From Acidobacteriota bacterium (GTDB taxonomy: Bacteria > Acidobacteriota > Vicinamibacteria > Vicinamibacterales > UBA2999): a DNA stretch of 64,000 nt. The stretch spans positions 124,001-188,000 of the forward strand of contig JAUYQQ010000001.1 of NCBI GenBank assembly GCA_030697165.1. Reading direction: 5' to 3'. Every line of letters begins with the position of its first letter. The first letter of the stretch is position 1. This document shows, piece after piece, positions 34,518 to 42,557 of this stretch. A program made the position numbers and the translations under genes. The notes under the pieces were generated by a model. It made no database searches. It was not told the DNA's origin and worked only from the letters and a program-made list of their open reading frames with translations.

Positions 34518-34781
34518 TCAGTTGGTTCTCACTTTTTCGAGCGCACCGACAATCGCCCTCACCGATGCCAACTCCGCGATCTCTTCGGCTTCGAACATCA
34601 GGTCGAACTGTCGCTCCAGTGCCAGCACCAGCTCGAGGTGCGCCTGCGACGTCCAGCCGGGTAGTTGGTCGGGCGTCGTCGTCATGCTAATCGCCGCCGC
34701 ATCGGCATCGCTCAACTTCAGTGCCGACTGCATGCAGGCGCGGATGCCTGTCAGCAGATCGCGGTCAGGCGCGCTGCTCAT
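34518..34781 (-). CDS. Acyl carrier protein-like protein
   Basis: The protein is 87 residues from the ATG at 34781, which overlaps the stop of the WlbB-like gene (ATGA). Residues 38-60 (DQLPGWTSQAHLELVLALE) align with carrier-protein helix II. S45 in T-S-Q-A-H occupies the 4'-phosphopantetheine site, normally D-S-L. Acidic, helical and short composition agrees. The WTSQ variant is like standalone ACPs from polysaccharide and secondary-metabolite loci that read W-D-S-L. It is placed directly before E2/E1 genes, so it may accept the acyl unit; this is inference. A longer in-frame reading back to 34889 overlaps the acetyltransferase. Confidence 0.8.
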   Translation of the reverse strand: MSSAPDRDLLTGIRACMQSALKLSDADAAAISMTTTPDQLPGWTSQAHLELVLALERQFDLMFEAEEIAELASVRAIVGALEKVRTN

Positions 34782-35356
34782 GCCGGGGCGAGATGTCCGT
34801 CGGTAGTGGCGTAGTGCGCGCCACACGCCGCACAGGTGGCCTTGGCGGGAGGCGTTGCGCCCGCCGCGAGCTTCACGCCGCAATTGCACATCCAGCCACT
34901 GATGCGACCGGGATTGCCAACCACCAGCGCGTAGTCGGGAATGTCTTTCGTCACGACGGAGCCGGCGCCGATAAACGCAAAGCGGCCAATCGTGTGGCCG
35001 CAGACGATGGTGGTGTTGGCGCCGAGGCTGGCGCCCTGCTTGACCAACGTGGTCTTGTACTCATCTTTGCGCGAGACATGGCTGCGCGGATTGACGACGT
35101 TCGTGAACACCATGGACGGCCCGCAGAACACGTCATCTTCGAGGATGACGCCGGTGTAGATGGAAACGTTGTTCTGGATCTTGACGTTGTCGCCAATCAC
35201 GACCTGCGGCGAGATCACGACGTTCTGGCCGATGTTGCAGCGCTTGCCGATGCGCGCTCCCGACATCACGTGGGAAAAGTGCCATACCTTCGAGCCCTCG
35301 CCAATCTCACAGCCCTCGTCCACGTACGACGATTCGTGCACGAACACCTCAGCCAC
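34778..35356 (-). CDS. wlbB: UDP-2-acetamido-3-amino-glucuronate N-acetyltransferase homologue
   Basis: The 192-residue protein starts from GTG as (V/M)AEVFVHESSYVDEGCEIGEGSKVWHFSH, very close in pattern to WlbB/WbpD. Left-handed beta-helix hexapeptide repeats follow (IGKRCNIGQNVVI, IGDNVKIQNNVSI). FIGAGSVVTKDIPDYALVVGNP is the usual end of the helix. The tail has C-N-C-G and C-A-A-C pairs that may bind a metal or cap the coil. The enzyme uses acetyl-CoA to acetylate the 3-amino group made by an aminotransferase. It overlaps the WlbA-like gene by 8 bases, so the two act in one pathway. Confidence 0.92.
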   Translation of the reverse strand: MAEVFVHESSYVDEGCEIGEGSKVWHFSHVMSGARIGKRCNIGQNVVISPQVVIGDNVKIQNNVSIYTGVILEDDVFCGPSMVFTNVVNPRSHVSRKDEYKTTLVKQGASLGANTTIVCGHTIGRFAFIGAGSVVTKDIPDYALVVGNPGRISGWMCNCGVKLAAGATPPAKATCAACGAHYATTDGHLAPA

Positions 35357-36293
35357 GCTGCACCACCTTGGGATGCGCCTGAGGACTCGTGACCACGTCT
35401 GCCGTGCGAATGGTCGAGGTCAGTTCAATCGACGGCCTCGCATCGTCGATGCCGAAGCCGGCCCCTGCCAACACTTGCTCGTAGACGCGCGTGTGGAGGT
35501 CGGTGAACCCTTCACTGAACTCGATCTCCTGGCCGTCCACCATGATCGAGCGGAAGGTGGTCTTCTTGCCGGGTTCCGGCGTGAAGGGCAGTTTCGAACT
35601 GTCGGTGGACAGGAACCACTGCACGTCGGCGCGCTCGAGGTCGAGCACTCCCGCGGCCTCATGCAGATCCCGCAGGTTCACCTGCGACGACCGGACGCCT
35701 CCAAACAACCAGATCAACAGGTCGAAAAAGTGGATGCCGATGTTGGTGACAATGCCGCCGGAGCGCTCGACGTGGCCCTTCCACGACGTGTCGTACCAGG
35801 AGCCGCGGGCGGTAATGTAGGTGAGGCACACCTGATGGCGCCTCGAGGTATCGGCCAGCAGCTGCTCGCGCAGGGCGATGAGCTGGGGATGCACGCGCAG
35901 CTGCAGGATGGTCTTGACGCTGCGCCCGGTTTCGCGCTCGATCTCCTGCAGCGCATCGAGGTTCCAGGGATTGATAACGAGCGGCTTCTCGCAGATCGCG
36001 TTCGCGCCCACTCGCAGCGCCAACCGGATGTGCGCGTCGTGCAGGTGATTGGGCGAACAGATGCTGACGTAGTCCACCCGCTGATCCGCGGGTCCGCGGC
36101 GCAGCTTCTCGAGATGGCGATCGAAGCGCTCGATCTCGGTGAAGAAGCGCACGTCGAAGGCGAACCGATCGAGAATGCCGACGGCGTCGTGCGGATCGGT
36201 GGCTGCCACCAGGCGGCTGCCCGTATCCTGGATGGCCTTGAGGTGGCGTGGTGCGATGTAGCCGGCCACGCCGGTAATGGCAAAATTCTTCAC
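35349..36293 (-). CDS. wlbA: UDP-GlcNAcA 3-dehydrogenase homologue (Gfo/Idh/MocA)
   Basis: The 314-residue protein opens KNFAITGVAGYIAPRHLKAI and includes FTEIERFDRHLEKLRR, both nearly diagnostic for WlbA/WbpB. C-E-K-P in ICEKPLVINPWN is the Gfo/Idh/MocA catalytic-lysine motif, and the second half has the expected alpha/beta domain. The enzyme oxidises C3 of UDP-GlcNAcA using bound NAD and 2-oxoglutarate recycling. Its products feed WlbC/WbpE-type transamination. No close WbpE homologue is encoded next to it. The GTG start overlaps the stop of the upstream GT4 gene (GTGA). Confidence 0.92.
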   Translation of the reverse strand: MKNFAITGVAGYIAPRHLKAIQDTGSRLVAATDPHDAVGILDRFAFDVRFFTEIERFDRHLEKLRRGPADQRVDYVSICSPNHLHDAHIRLALRVGANAICEKPLVINPWNLDALQEIERETGRSVKTILQLRVHPQLIALREQLLADTSRRHQVCLTYITARGSWYDTSWKGHVERSGGIVTNIGIHFFDLLIWLFGGVRSSQVNLRDLHEAAGVLDLERADVQWFLSTDSSKLPFTPEPGKKTTFRSIMVDGQEIEFSEGFTDLHTRVYEQVLAGAGFGIDDARPSIELTSTIRTADVVTSPQAHPKVVQRG

Positions 36294-37384
36294 GCAGCTC
36301 TCCTGGCCGCCCGACTAAGCACATCTGCCAGCTTCGGCGCGTTGACGTGCAGCGAGTAGCGTTCCTCGATCGTGCGACGGCCCGCGGCAGCAAAGCGGGC
36401 GCGGAGCGCCGGGTCGGCGATCAGCCGGGCCAGCTTCTCCACCCATTCATTATCCGTTGCCGCGAGATAGCCGTTCACGCCGTCTTCAATGATTTCGCGA
36501 TTGACGCCTACGGCCGAGGCTACCACTGGCACGCCACACGCCATGAACTCGATGGCCTTGAACCCGCACTTGCCCTTCGCCCACGCATCGTCCACCAGTG
36601 GATAGACGCCGATGTCGCAGTTACGGAAGAGGTCGATCTCCCCATCAAGGGCCCAGCTGGGGTTCTCCACCTGGACACCGGGAATTGCGATCGGCTCGCC
36701 GGTGCCGCTCACGTTGAGGACGAAGGGATGCTGTTCGGCGACCCGCTGCAGCACCTCGCCCAGCCCCTTGATGTAGCTGGCAGTGGTCGGGCTGCCGATC
36801 CAGCCAACGATGGGCACGGCGCGCGGCGCTCTGGCCTGCGGCGTAAACCGGCTGGTATCCACGCACGTGGGAATGGTCGTCACGGCGTCGCTGAACTGGC
36901 GGGCATAGGCGGCGAGGTAATCGTTGCCAACAACAGTGTGGGCGCTGCCGCGCACGATGGTCGCAACCTTGCTGGGCATCTTGAGCGTGGCGATCAGGCG
37001 ATTGGCTTCGCTCACACTCGGCAGAAAAATAGCGTCATCGAAGTCGAACACGATCGGTGGGCCAAACCGTGACAAGAGCCACTCCACCAGCGCTGGCCCT
37101 ACGGGGAATATCTCCCGGTAAATGAAGATGACGTCGTAGTCCCTGGCGCGGCGCAGCCGCCACAGGTGGCGCAGCACCAGGCCGGCGAACCTTAACGCCT
37201 TGATTCCGAGATTGCCCGGTTTGTAAACCAGCCGGAAGAAGCTGGTCGTGAAGAGCGAAATCAACGTCACCTCGAAGCCATTGGCCTCGAGGTATGGGAT
37301 GTAGTGCCCAATCCGGAATCGGCAACCGGCCCCCTCTTCGGGGATCGGCGACACGACCAAAACCCGGATCTTGCGGTCGTTCAA
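36290..37384 (-). CDS. GT4-family glycosyltransferase
   Basis: The protein is 364 residues from a TTG at 37384 that overlaps the upstream TGA (TTGA). AAGGTG five bases upstream supports it, and no better ATG exists until deep inside the fold. IRVLVVSPIPEEGAGCRFRIGHYIPYLE is a GT-B N-terminal domain with a G-rich loop. VGWIGSPTTASYI and GFKAIEFMACGVPVVASAVGVNREII carry the donor-binding E-x7-E-like motif. It would add a sugar to the growing glycan on the cytoplasmic face. The donor and linkage are unknown. Confidence 0.88.
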   Translation of the reverse strand: MNDRKIRVLVVSPIPEEGAGCRFRIGHYIPYLEANGFEVTLISLFTTSFFRLVYKPGNLGIKALRFAGLVLRHLWRLRRARDYDVIFIYREIFPVGPALVEWLLSRFGPPIVFDFDDAIFLPSVSEANRLIATLKMPSKVATIVRGSAHTVVGNDYLAAYARQFSDAVTTIPTCVDTSRFTPQARAPRAVPIVGWIGSPTTASYIKGLGEVLQRVAEQHPFVLNVSGTGEPIAIPGVQVENPSWALDGEIDLFRNCDIGVYPLVDDAWAKGKCGFKAIEFMACGVPVVASAVGVNREIIEDGVNGYLAATDNEWVEKLARLIADPALRARFAAAGRRTIEERYSLHVNAPKLADVLSRAARRAA

Positions 37385-37794
37385 TCGCGCACCTTGGTGG
37401 GCGGCCCGAGAAACGACAGCGTGATGGCGGTGACGCCAAACAGGCCGACGATTCCTGGCAGGATCAGCCACCAGCCGCCGACGGGTTTCGAGACTACCGC
37501 CAGCATGACGTGGACACCCACCGCCACCAGCAACACCACTCCCGTCATCCGCATCCGTCCCACCGGTCCGGATGCCTCCCATGAACTCGCGACCCGGCGC
37601 CATCTCGCCATGGCTAGGGAAGTTGACTGCGCCCTATCGCACTGCTGGACGATCCAGACCAAGAACTTGCCGATTGCGCTTTCGTCAACGATCCGCCACA
37701 TCACGCTTTGGTCGTCCGTTACACTCTCGGTCAGCCGCCCCAGCCGCCGCTCGGCGTCACGAAAATTGACCGCGATGAAGTCGGTAACGGTCAT
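37381..37794 (-). CDS. Small membrane protein of unknown function
   Basis: The protein is 137 residues from the ATG at 37794, which overlaps the upstream TGA (ATGA). The first 90 or so residues are soluble and charged (FRDAERRLGRLTESVTDDQ). They are followed by two hydrophobic segments, TGVVLLVAVGVHVMLAVV and WWLILPGIVGLFGVTAITLSF, so both ends are probably on one side of the membrane. I recognise no family. It lies between the DUF4330-like gene and a GT4 gene and overlaps both by 4 bases, which argues that it is real and co-translated. Four small Ser/Thr-rich stretches are not catalytic signatures. Confidence 0.7.
   Translation of the reverse strand: MTVTDFIAVNFRDAERRLGRLTESVTDDQSVMWRIVDESAIGKFLVWIVQQCDRAQSTSLAMARWRRVASSWEASGPVGRMRMTGVVLLVAVGVHVMLAVVSKPVGGWWLILPGIVGLFGVTAITLSFLGPPTKVRD
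37390..37395 (-). promoter_or_regulatory. Ribosome binding site for a TTG start
   Basis: AAGGTG sits five bases upstream of TTG 37384. It supports the non-standard start of the GT4 gene and lies inside the preceding small membrane-protein gene. Confidence 0.6.
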
Positions 37795-38846
37795 GGCGTG
37801 GCCGTCGGCGCCGGTAGCGGAGGCGCCCACAGGACGGTGCTGCTGAACTGGTAGCGGGGTGTCGTGACCTGAAGTGGCCCGCCGACTCTCAACATCTGGC
37901 CCGCGTACTGCCAGCCAGTGAGCGTTGGGAAGGCCGGGATGCGGAGTCGAAAGTCGCGGCTGGCGTTCGGCGGTGAGATCACCACGGCGCCGGCAGCGAA
38001 TTCATTCTGAGATGCCCCTAGGTCCTTGTCGCCGGCCTGCATGAGCATGGCCGCCTCCTCCGGACCAGCAACCCGCGCATGAATTTCGACCATCGTGGGC
38101 CGCAGCGGTGGCTGCACGTCAATCACAAGCAGGGGCAGAGTCCCCTCGTCCGTCGCCAGGTTCAGGTAGGCGGACGGAAAGATCGCGGTGTTGGTCCGGC
38201 ATTCAGCGACGCCGCCGCCGCTGCCGGCTGTCTGGATATTGCAGAGCATTCGCAGCAGCACGGGAATGCGCACCGTCGCCGGCACCGGTATCTCAATGCT
38301 GTGGTCCCCCGTCACGACCCTCGCGGCATCCGGCACCGGGTCCCCGGCCGCCAGGATTTCGCCATTCTGAGGAAACACGTATCCCGCGGTAAATCGTGCC
38401 ACCTGGCCTGCCGGCACCCCGGTCAGGAATCCGGCGATATGAACGCTGGTCGTGGGCAGCGGCGGAGGCGCAATCGTGAGGGCGGCTGCCAAGCGGTGCC
38501 GCTCTTGCGCGAAGTCGTACAACACCACGTCGTACTTGCCGGTCGGAATACCGTCGAAGACGACCTCCGCGGTTGTCGAGTCCTTGAACAGGAACGTGCG
38601 GGTCTGAAAGGTCCCCAACGACACCCGCATGTAGGGCCGGAGGTTCTCACCGCGAATCGTAACCCGCATCTCCTTGTCGAACTGCACGGAGGCAGGAGCA
38701 ACGGCGGTCAATCGCGGCAAGGGGACCCTGAAGAGTGCGTAGCCGCCGTAGCCCAGCGGGATGAGACCGAGCAGCAGGACCGCCATTGCAACATCCAGGA
38801 GGTTGAAGCGGCCCAGGATGCGGCCGTGTTCGTCGACTAGAGCCAT
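37791..38846 (-). CDS. DUF4330-like membrane-anchored protein with IPT/TIG-like domain
   Basis: The protein is 351 residues from the ATG at 38846 (MALVDEHGRILGRFNLLD); the longer in-frame reading overlaps the upstream gene and is rejected. D-E-H-G-R-I-L-G-R-F-N-L-L-D followed by one membrane helix is the DUF4330 pattern as I recall it. Residues about 45-130 (VAPASVQFDKEMRVTIRGENL) look like an IPT/TIG immunoglobulin fold. The remainder is beta-rich. This suggests a single-pass protein with an extracytoplasmic beta domain, perhaps a helper of assembly or export. Function is unknown. The 10-base overlap with the upstream membrane protein keeps it in the operon. Confidence 0.75.
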   Translation of the reverse strand: MALVDEHGRILGRFNLLDVAMAVLLLGLIPLGYGGYALFRVPLPRLTAVAPASVQFDKEMRVTIRGENLRPYMRVSLGTFQTRTFLFKDSTTAEVVFDGIPTGKYDVVLYDFAQERHRLAAALTIAPPPLPTTSVHIAGFLTGVPAGQVARFTAGYVFPQNGEILAAGDPVPDAARVVTGDHSIEIPVPATVRIPVLLRMLCNIQTAGSGGGVAECRTNTAIFPSAYLNLATDEGTLPLLVIDVQPPLRPTMVEIHARVAGPEEAAMLMQAGDKDLGASQNEFAAGAVVISPPNASRDFRLRIPAFPTLTGWQYAGQMLRVGGPLQVTTPRYQFSSTVLWAPPLPAPTATP

Positions 38847-40219
38847 GTGAGACCAGCCTTGGAACCGAGTCTGAGTTGATTGGTAACCGGCCGCCCGACG
38901 CTCGACCGGGCCAACAGTAACTGCGCAGCAACCACGCCACCAAGTCCCGCCAGCCACGCCAGATAGGGCATCGCCAGGCCCCGGTGCCGAATCAGCGTGC
39001 CCACGTTGCCGCCAGAGAGCGCCACCATCATGACGGCGGCGGCGCCGTGGGCCAAGAGAAGGCTGGTGAGCAGCGGATCCCGCCGGAACCCAGCGACGAT
39101 GCCAATAGGCAGGAGCGCCAGAACGGAGTACCAGACCATTTGTTCGGGAAGATACGCGAGCGCTGATCGCGACTCGATCTCCCATGGCACCGGGATGGTG
39201 ACATAGGCCCACACCGCGCGAACCGTATAGCGCCCGACGTCGGCAACCGTCATCGCTTGGATCGCGCGTCGGTGCTCGTAGAACTCAGACGGCATCAGCT
39301 TGTAGGTGAGCCCGGCGGTGTTGATATGCCCCCAGTGCTTTTCCGCCGCCTGGTGGACGAACACCCACGCGCGTTCCTGCACGGCCGGCCGCGTGAACGC
39401 GAGGAGGACGACGACCGGCGCTGCGACGCACACGCCCATCAGGACCCGCGGTCGCTGAATGACATAGGAAAGAAGGTATCCCCCAACCACCCCTGTCACC
39501 GTCAGTACGAGGCCGCCCTCACGCAGCGTTTGCAGCGCCAGACCGCCGATCGCCAGTGCGACGAATGCTGGGGGCCGCCATGAGGCGCGCGCCCGCGCCG
39601 CCGCCCAAGCCCCGGCCACAACCAGCGCCGCCGCCAGAAAATACAAGGGCTCCTTCAGGGCGGACACCGACCATGTGAACAGGCTGGGCAGGAACAGGAG
39701 CAGCGCGAGACCAGTTAGCGCCGCGAGGCCGCCGAAGGCGATGCGCGACAATCGGTACAGTACCAGCACCGCAACAAGGTAGAGTCCGGCATTCAACACA
39801 TGAATGCCGTACGGAGCCAGGCCCAGTAGGGCCTGGAGATACATGAGCACTTGGAGATAGCTACTCCCACCGACCATGTCAAAGGCGTATATGTAGTCCG
39901 CCGTGGAAATTGGTATCCCCATGCCGACATTGCGAAGCCAGGTGGTCTTTCGCTTGAAGAACTCCTCGTCGCCAAAGAAGTTCGCGTAGGGGATATCGGA
40001 GTCGGCAGTCAGAAACAGGCCACCGATTACCAGCAGGCGTAGGGCAATCGCGAGGCACAACACCGAAAGCAACCATCGCCGCTCGACCGCCGATAAACCT
40101 CGACTCACCCACCGCCACATCGGAGCGAGCAGCGCCAGGAAGATGATTGTCAGCGGCGAGAGCGTATAGGCAAATCCGATTGCCAAGCCAGCGGCCGCCG
40201 CCCACATCCATGGCGTCAC
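38837..40219 (-). CDS. Multi-pass membrane protein, GT-C-like
   Basis: The 460-residue protein starts VTPWMWAAAAGLAIGFAYTL from a GTG that overlaps the TGA of the GT4 gene (GTGA). About ten hydrophobic segments are visible. The first extracytoplasmic loop has acidic residues in TADSDIPYANFFGDEEFF, in the place where GT-C enzymes use a D/E motif. A late loop with WGHINTAGLTYKLMPSEFYEHRR could contact an acceptor. The size fits GT-C or polymerase-type membrane proteins. The assignment stays at the fold-class level. Confidence 0.75.
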   Translation of the reverse strand: MTPWMWAAAAGLAIGFAYTLSPLTIIFLALLAPMWRWVSRGLSAVERRWLLSVLCLAIALRLLVIGGLFLTADSDIPYANFFGDEEFFKRKTTWLRNVGMGIPISTADYIYAFDMVGGSSYLQVLMYLQALLGLAPYGIHVLNAGLYLVAVLVLYRLSRIAFGGLAALTGLALLLFLPSLFTWSVSALKEPLYFLAAALVVAGAWAAARARASWRPPAFVALAIGGLALQTLREGGLVLTVTGVVGGYLLSYVIQRPRVLMGVCVAAPVVVLLAFTRPAVQERAWVFVHQAAEKHWGHINTAGLTYKLMPSEFYEHRRAIQAMTVADVGRYTVRAVWAYVTIPVPWEIESRSALAYLPEQMVWYSVLALLPIGIVAGFRRDPLLTSLLLAHGAAAVMMVALSGGNVGTLIRHRGLAMPYLAWLAGLGGVVAAQLLLARSSVGRPVTNQLRLGSKAGLTWL

Positions 40220-41346
40220 GCCAGAAGCCCCTCAAACAACGCGTCGTACTTCGCGGACACCACGCGTAACGCGAAATCCGCGGCGTGCTTGCGTGCAGTC
40301 GCCGACATCTCTGCGCGCAGGGCGTTATCGCCCAACACGCGCGCGAGCGCGGCGGCGACCGCCTCCGGCGTATGGTCTTGAACCAATTCGCCATCGAGTC
40401 CCGGACGAACGATGTCTCTCGTGCCGGCGGAGGCGGTGGCGACGACGGGCACGCCGCAGGCCATTGCTTCCACCAGCACGTTGCCGAACCCCTCGTAATG
40501 AGACGTGAGCGCAAACACGTCGGCTTTGGCGATGAACTTCCAGGGGTTGCGCTGAAAGCCGCACAGCACCACCGCGTCGGTCAGGCCACGCTCCGCGATG
40601 CGGGCGCGAATCGCGCCCTCGAGTTCACCCTGTCCCAGGATGAACAGCTTCGCCGGCATTCGCTGTCGCAACAACGCCATCGCATCGATCAGCAGCGGGT
40701 AGTCCTTGGCCTCGGCCAACCGGCCGGCCGCGACGATCACGGGCGAGGTCCACTGCGACTCGAACTCGGTGTCCAGAGGTTCCTGAGCAGCAGCCGCCAC
40801 GCGATCGAGATCAACAGGATTCGGCACGACGCGCACGTGGGCGGGATCGACGCCAAACGCGGCCTGGAGTTCCTCGGCCACCCCATGCGAGGTGGTGACG
40901 ACGAGATCGGCCGCCGCGTAGCCGGCACGGGTCACGAGCGAGAACAAGCGGCGATGCCAGCGCCCACGCCAGGGATAGTCGCCGTCGGCAAGGAAGGCCG
41001 TCATCGGCGTCTGCTGGTTGAACACCACGCGCGCGCCGACGCCGGCCGCCCGCGTGGCCGTCAGCACCGAGAAGTAACTCAGGAACGACACGACAATCTC
41101 AGGACGGGTTTCACGAATGAAGCGCCGCAGGGCCTGCCACCGGCCCCACCGCGAGTGGACCGTACCGGCAGACACGCGAATCGCGGGCGCGACTTCATCA
41201 AGGTAAGGTCCCACCCGATCGAACAAGTACATCGAGCGGTCCCACTGCCGTTCATCCAGCGCGTTCAGGATGTGCACGGCCGCACGCTCCGCTCCCCCAC
41301 CGGACAACGACGGCAACACGAAGCAGATCCTGCGCCGGTCACTCAC
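40216..41346 (-). CDS. GT4-family glycosyltransferase
   Basis: The 376-residue protein begins from GTG as (V)SDRRRICFVLPSLSGGGAERA, the GG-x-ER acceptor-loop signature of GT4. FILGQGELEGAIRARIAERGLTDAVVLCGF and SHYEGFGNVLVEAMACGVPVVAT carry the C-terminal donor-binding residues, including E-x7-E. It is similar in plan to other GT4 enzymes that act before export. The 4-base overlaps with both neighbours place it in the same translational chain. Confidence 0.92.
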   Translation of the reverse strand: MSDRRRICFVLPSLSGGGAERAAVHILNALDERQWDRSMYLFDRVGPYLDEVAPAIRVSAGTVHSRWGRWQALRRFIRETRPEIVVSFLSYFSVLTATRAAGVGARVVFNQQTPMTAFLADGDYPWRGRWHRRLFSLVTRAGYAAADLVVTTSHGVAEELQAAFGVDPAHVRVVPNPVDLDRVAAAAQEPLDTEFESQWTSPVIVAAGRLAEAKDYPLLIDAMALLRQRMPAKLFILGQGELEGAIRARIAERGLTDAVVLCGFQRNPWKFIAKADVFALTSHYEGFGNVLVEAMACGVPVVATASAGTRDIVRPGLDGELVQDHTPEAVAAALARVLGDNALRAEMSATARKHAADFALRVVSAKYDALFEGLLA

Positions 41347-42557
41347 GCGACAGTCACCGTCGCCGGCTGCTTCAACGTGACCGGCAGCAGCGCCGACACT
41401 TCCGCCAACAGCCGCGCCGCCTGCGCCTCGAGCGTGAACCCGCGCGCGGTTTCGTAACCGTTGGCGATCAGCCGGCGGCGAAGACCCGCGTCGTGCACCA
41501 CCCGCGAGATCGCACCCGCCACCGCGGCCGCCGTTGGCGCCTCGACCAACAGGCCGTTAACCTCGTGCTGGATCAGGCTGGGGATGCCAGCGACCCTCGT
41601 CGTCACCACCGGCACGCCCGCGGTCATGGCTTCGAGCAGGACGCGCGGAATGCCTTCGCCCGGCAAGGTCGGCAGCACGAACACGTCGTAGCCTCGGTAG
41701 AGCGGCAACAACTTCTCCAACGGCACCGGCCCGAGACACCGCACCCGATCGCCGACGCCAAGGCGTTGCGCTTCGGAGGCAATCGCCGACTGCTCTTCTG
41801 CGCCAGGACGGCCGACGGCCGGTCCGACGATGTCGAGCACGAGGGCGATGCCCTGGTCACCCAGCAGCTTCACGACCTCGGGCAGTACCCGGAGCCCCTT
41901 ACGAGGATCGATGCGGCTGACACACAACACGCGCAGGGTATCGCCAGCGTCTATGTCGGCCCGCGATGAGATGTCGGCGGCGCTGATGGTGGTGGTCGTA
42001 GTGGCAATCACCGCCTTCGCGGCGGTCGAGTGCTTGGCCGCCAGCGCTTCGCCGTTGGCGAACGCCACCGAGCGATCCGACATCCACTGCACCGCCCACT
42101 CTTCGAACGCGGTGTAGCCGCGCCACAGGACCTTCTTGACGCCCTGATACGGCATGGTCGGCAGCAACGCCTTCAGGTCGCCGACAATCAGCACGAATGA
42201 CGGCCGCGAATGCAGACGGGCGATGACGAACGCGAAAATCGCTGCGGGGCTTGGAATGCGGCAGTGCAGCACATCGATGCCGCGAACCCAGCGCCAGATC
42301 CGCGGCAGCATCACCAGGAACTGCGGATAGAAATGCACCGGCCCTTCGAAGTTCGGCAGCGGCGCCAGCGTGACGTTGGTGGCGCGAATGGGCGTGCCTT
42401 CGCCGCGCGCCTCGGCCAGCACCGGCACGCACAGCGAGATCTCGTCGAAATACGGCGCCAGCGAATCTACGTAGCGGGCGAACGAGCCCTCCACTTCGCG
42501 CAGGCTGCCGTCGGCGGCCCGCCAGAACGGCATGTGATACACGATGCCGAGCCTCAC
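41343..42557 (-). CDS. GT4-family glycosyltransferase
   Basis: The protein is 404 residues from the GTG at 42557 overlapping the stop of the next GT4 gene (GTGA), with GGAG seven bases upstream. A frame open to 43889 runs through that neighbour and is spurious. RLGIVYHMPFWRAADGS is the N-terminal Rossmann start, LRVLCVSRIDPRKGLRVLPE begins the donor domain, and PTLPGEGIPRVLLEAMTAGVPVVTT has the E-x7-E motif. The region HRIPSPAAIFAFVIARLH may touch the membrane. The donor is unknown. Confidence 0.9.
   Translation of the reverse strand: MRLGIVYHMPFWRAADGSLREVEGSFARYVDSLAPYFDEISLCVPVLAEARGEGTPIRATNVTLAPLPNFEGPVHFYPQFLVMLPRIWRWVRGIDVLHCRIPSPAAIFAFVIARLHSRPSFVLIVGDLKALLPTMPYQGVKKVLWRGYTAFEEWAVQWMSDRSVAFANGEALAAKHSTAAKAVIATTTTTISAADISSRADIDAGDTLRVLCVSRIDPRKGLRVLPEVVKLLGDQGIALVLDIVGPAVGRPGAEEQSAIASEAQRLGVGDRVRCLGPVPLEKLLPLYRGYDVFVLPTLPGEGIPRVLLEAMTAGVPVVTTRVAGIPSLIQHEVNGLLVEAPTAAAVAGAISRVVHDAGLRRRLIANGYETARGFTLEAQAARLLAEVSALLPVTLKQPATVTVA

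Noticed and set aside
34782-34889. Extended acyl carrier protein start
   Set aside because: It overlaps the WlbB-like gene and adds basic sequence; the ATG at 34781 with ATGA overlap gives a normal 87-residue carrier protein.
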